Positions 6,407 to 8,419 of a DNA stretch of 8,419 bases are shown piece after piece. Under the pieces are notes generated by a model. The model was not told where the DNA came from. It did not search any database and saw only the letters and a list, made by a program, of their open reading frames with translations. The translations under genes were made by a program, and so were the position numbers. This stretch comes from Desulfocapsa sp. (lineage in GTDB: Bacteria; Desulfobacterota; Desulfobulbia; Desulfobulbales; Desulfocapsaceae): NCBI GenBank assembly GCA_029934815.1, contig JAOZLM010000092.1, positions 1 to 8,419 on the forward strand, written 5' to 3'. The first letter of the stretch is position 1; the number at the start of each line of letters is the position of its first letter.

Positions 6407-7405
6407 ACCATAACGCCACAACTCATAAAAGATCAGGAATTCGAGTCTAAATTTAGAGGATTTGATCCCATTGAAGTAAAGGGTTATCTGGAAACTATCG
6501 CCGATGAGTTCTTTGAATTACAGGAAAAGTGCAAAGAGCAGGAGGAAGAACTTGAGGGATTCCATGAAGCCAAAGAGTCTTCAGAGGAATATAAAAGTTC
6601 CCTTGAAACGGATATGGAATTTACCAGGAAAATGTCTGACGAATTAAAAGACGGTTGCGCTAAAAAAGAAGAAAAGATTACTGAACTTGCAGCCGAAGTG
6701 GAAGACTTGCAGCTTCGTATTGCTGATATGGAACAGGAAAATGCTGAATGGGATGAAGAAGTCAGTACTGTTGAAGCAGCCAAAGAAGAAGTAGAAAAAG
6801 CGTTAAAAGAAGCGACAACTGAGGCAGAGAGTCTTAAAAATAAAATCGATATGCTGCAGGAGCAGAATAGTGAGTTGAAAAAGGAAGAGGTTGATTTTAA
6901 ATCGACTCTAGCCACTGCCCAGCGTTTTGCCATAGATTTGAAAGAGAAAAGTCAGGTTGAGGCAAAAGAAATTGTAGAAGAAGCAAAATCTGAGATAGAG
7001 CAAATCCGTAATGATGCACAGGACGAGCTTGCCAGATTGCCCCTTGAAATTGAAGCTCTGGAGAAGAAAAAAGGGGTCGCCCGGGCAGAAGTGAAAGCAC
7101 TCCTTGAAAATTATCTGGAAACCATCGATGTCTTTTTCCCGGCAAATGATGACGAGGAAACCGAAGACCAACCTGCTGTGGATGATGCGGATGCAGGTGG
7201 AGAATTGTTTGAGAAAATAGTTCTCGGTGATGATGGCTCGATTGCGGCAGAAGATGCGGGGCGACTGGAATCATCAGTGGATGAGGACGCCCTTGATTCA
7301 CTCCTTCGTGGAGAATCAACGAGTGATGAGAAAGAAGATGATCAAACTCTCAAAGATATATTTAGCCTTGATGATGTAGGGGGGGAGAAAAAGGATTCTC
7401 TTTAA
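6404..7405 (+). CDS. divIVA: DivIVA-domain coiled-coil protein with acidic C-terminal tail
   Basis: The 333-residue product begins MTITPQLIKDQEFESKFRGFDPIEVKGYLE, the DivIVA N-terminal lipid-binding and coiled-coil entry (compare the family pattern TPxDIxxKxFxxxxRGYDxxEVDxFL). Residues about 30-160 form a long, Glu/Lys-rich predicted coiled coil. Residues 168-212 (ATAQRFAIDLKEKS, VEAKEIVEEAKSEIEQIR) match the second conserved DivIVA coil. From about 248 the chain becomes a low-complexity acidic tail, with 31 Asp/Glu in 86 residues. The tail is punctuated by short hydrophobic stretches: LFEKIVLG (269-275 region), ALDSLLRG (296-303) and LKDIFSLDDV (316-325). DivIVA proteins gather at curved membranes and recruit division, pole or wall-synthesis partners. 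This protein is about twice the length of B. subtilis DivIVA. It lies between yggT and yggU, with yggU starting directly after its stop (TAAATG). Family membership is good; the partner proteins are unknown, and the tail is a likely recruitment segment by inference. Confidence 0.85.
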   Translation: MTITPQLIKDQEFESKFRGFDPIEVKGYLETIADEFFELQEKCKEQEEELEGFHEAKESSEEYKSSLETDMEFTRKMSDELKDGCAKKEEKITELAAEVEDLQLRIADMEQENAEWDEEVSTVEAAKEEVEKALKEATTEAESLKNKIDMLQEQNSELKKEEVDFKSTLATAQRFAIDLKEKSQVEAKEIVEEAKSEIEQIRNDAQDELARLPLEIEALEKKKGVARAEVKALLENYLETIDVFFPANDDEETEDQPAVDDADAGGELFEKIVLGDDGSIAAEDAGRLESSVDEDALDSLLRGESTSDEKEDDQTLKDIFSLDDVGGEKKDSL

Positions 7406-7705
7406 ATGACTTATTTGTCCAGCTACAAAGATGGACGTGTGCTTTTGCGTTTGTATGTGCAGCCGAAATCTTCCAGAAATGCATTTGCCGGAATGCATGG
7501 AGATAGCATGAAACTTGCCATCACCGCAGCGCCTGTGGATGGAAAAGCCAATAAAGCTGTCATACATTTTCTGGCTTCTTTCTTCAAAATAAAGAAAAAA
7601 GATATCACCATTAAACATGGCCTGCAATCGAGAACAAAATCAGTTCTCCTTGCCGGGCTTGGCCTGCATGCTGTTCAATCCAGACTGGAAACAAATTCTA
7701 AGTGA
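7406..7705 (+). CDS. yggU: DUF167/YggU family protein
   Basis: This 99-residue protein carries the DUF167 signature: RLYVQPKSSRNAFAG (15-29), then LAITAAPVDGKANKAVIHFLASFF (37-60), and DITIKHGLQSRTKSVLLAG (66-84). Family members are small alpha/beta proteins of about 95-100 residues with known structures but no established biochemical activity. In E. coli yggU sits beside yggT, the same association as here with divIVA between them. Its ATG abuts the divIVA stop, and AAGGA at 7391-7395 ten bases upstream may serve as the ribosome site. No odd features; start and family are well supported, function is not known. Confidence 0.92.
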   Translation: MTYLSSYKDGRVLLRLYVQPKSSRNAFAGMHGDSMKLAITAAPVDGKANKAVIHFLASFFKIKKKDITIKHGLQSRTKSVLLAGLGLHAVQSRLETNSK

Positions 7706-7725
7706 ATATAAGCTAGGAGATAGTG

Positions 7726-8419
7726 ATGAAAAAATACGTGATTGGTAACTGGAAAAGTAACAAAAACAGAAAAGCTGCCCAGGCCTGGTTCTCAGAATTT
7801 TCTAAACTGTACACTCCTGTTGACGATCTGGAAGTGATTGTCGCCCCTTCTTTTATTTGTCTCTGCTCCCTTTCTGAGTATGTAGAGGCCCTTGAAATAA
7901 AAAACCTCTCCTTAGCCGCTCAAGATATATCTCCCTTCCCCAAGGGCTCCTATACAGGCGCTGTGGCCGCTGATATGGTACAAGGGATGGTCGATTATGT
8001 TATCATCGGGCACTCTGAACGGAGGCGGTATTTTCACGAGACATCTCAGGATACAGCAAATAAAATGGCAGAAACAGTTGATGCGGGTTTGAAACCAATC
8101 GTTTGTATTGATCAGCCTTATGCCATGTCACAACTCACCGCTCTGCACGATATAGATACGGATGAAATGCTTCTTGCCTATGGACCGGTTGATGCCATGA
8201 CAGCCAGAATCCCGGAAGAACCAGAACGTGTGGCCGAGGCCACCAAATTTATCAGCCAGGTACATCCCAAACGTCCTGTTGTTTATGGCGGGTCGCTGAT
8301 GGTGGAAAATGCAGACGATTATATTGCACTGCCTCAGCTTTCAGGGCTTTTTGTAGGCCAGTCCAGCCTTGATGCGAAGTTGTTTGCCACCCTCTGCAAT
8401 AAGGTTGGTGCATCACTTA
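7726..8419 (+). CDS. tpiA: Triosephosphate isomerase family protein lacking the catalytic glutamate, 3' end missing
   Basis: 231 codons are visible from the ATG at 7726, which has AGGAG at 7715-7719 six bases upstream; the frame stays open to the edge and the family's C-terminus is almost reached. TIM interconverts dihydroxyacetone phosphate and glyceraldehyde 3-phosphate in glycolysis and gluconeogenesis. Retained features: GNWKSN (7-12, active-site N8 and K10), QDISPFPKGSYTGAV (66-80), IGHSERR (94-100, electrophile H96 and E98), C127, YGGS (187-190) and GLFVGQSSLDA (207-217). At the position of the catalytic base, YEP is YGP (G153), and the following mobile loop, normally WAIGTG or IGTG, reads VDAMTARIP (155-163). 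The segment between H96 and this position is about 13 residues shorter than in standard bacterial TIM, giving a compact protein similar in size to archaeal forms. GLU164/165 lie nearby but not at the canonical position. Family membership is secure; isomerase activity is in doubt. Confidence 0.85.
   Translation, partial: MKKYVIGNWKSNKNRKAAQAWFSEFSKLYTPVDDLEVIVAPSFICLCSLSEYVEALEIKNLSLAAQDISPFPKGSYTGAVAADMVQGMVDYVIIGHSERRRYFHETSQDTANKMAETVDAGLKPIVCIDQPYAMSQLTALHDIDTDEMLLAYGPVDAMTARIPEEPERVAEATKFISQVHPKRPVVYGGSLMVENADDYIALPQLSGLFVGQSSLDAKLFATLCNKVGASL

Noticed and set aside
6484..6933. Long serine-rich open frame on the minus strand inside divIVA
   Set aside because: It is the mirror of Glu/Lys-rich coiled-coil codons, has no recognisable domain or ribosome site, and lies opposite a well-supported gene.
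8140..8260. Frameshift or sequencing error explaining the altered TIM active site
   Set aside because: The frame is open and family-like on both sides, and several neighbouring positions differ together, so a single indel or base error does not explain it.

Overview
The window reads as a chromosomal housekeeping segment from a Gram-negative bacterium, most likely a deltaproteobacterium of the Desulfobulbales/Desulfotalea type. That placement is an inference from three things: base composition in the mid-40s percent GC by eye, the protein styles (MetRS with a fused C-terminal tRNA-binding domain, RicT beside HolB, a DivIVA protein beside YggT and DUF167), and the gene order. No rRNA, tRNA, CRISPR array, prophage or insertion sequence is visible.

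Layout. On the minus strand, bases 1-908 hold the first 302 codons of an MtaD-type amidohydrolase (5-methylthioadenosine/S-adenosylhomocysteine deaminase) that runs off the left edge. A 120-bp divergent intergenic region (909-1028) with a small perfect hairpin separates it from a long plus-strand series. The first block of that series is ychF (GTPase/ATPase), holB (clamp-loader delta prime), ricT (PSP1-family Fe-S protein) and metG (methionyl-tRNA synthetase). It is very tight: ychF and holB share one base (TGATG), holB and ricT are 8 bp apart, and ricT and metG overlap by 4 bp (ATGA), so it is almost certainly one operon. A 185-bp gap (5895-6079) follows and is dominated by a 124-bp two-armed inverted repeat with REPIN/MITE-like architecture. 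The second block is yggT (small membrane protein), a DivIVA-domain coiled-coil protein with a very acidic tail, a DUF167/YggU protein and a triosephosphate-isomerase-family gene cut by the right edge.

How the genes fit together. The first block joins translation and replication functions. The holB-ricT neighbourhood matches the Bacillus subtilis holB-yaaT region and, as in many bacteria, lies close to metG. The yggT-divIVA-yggU block resembles the ylmG/divIVA division neighbourhood of Gram-positive bacteria and suggests a pole or division-site function in a Gram-negative cell.

Nothing in the window is an obvious new defence or mobile system. The leads most worth following are: (1) the TIM-family protein, which keeps Asn, Lys and His of the active site but has Gly where the catalytic Glu of the YEP motif should be and a rewritten loop 6; (2) the nested palindromic repeat between metG and yggT, with an upstream segment able to form a competing hairpin; (3) the DivIVA-YggT-YggU cluster with its acidic tail carrying short hydrophobic motifs; and (4) a RicT with the full cysteine set in a genome context where its partners RicA/RicF are not adjacent.
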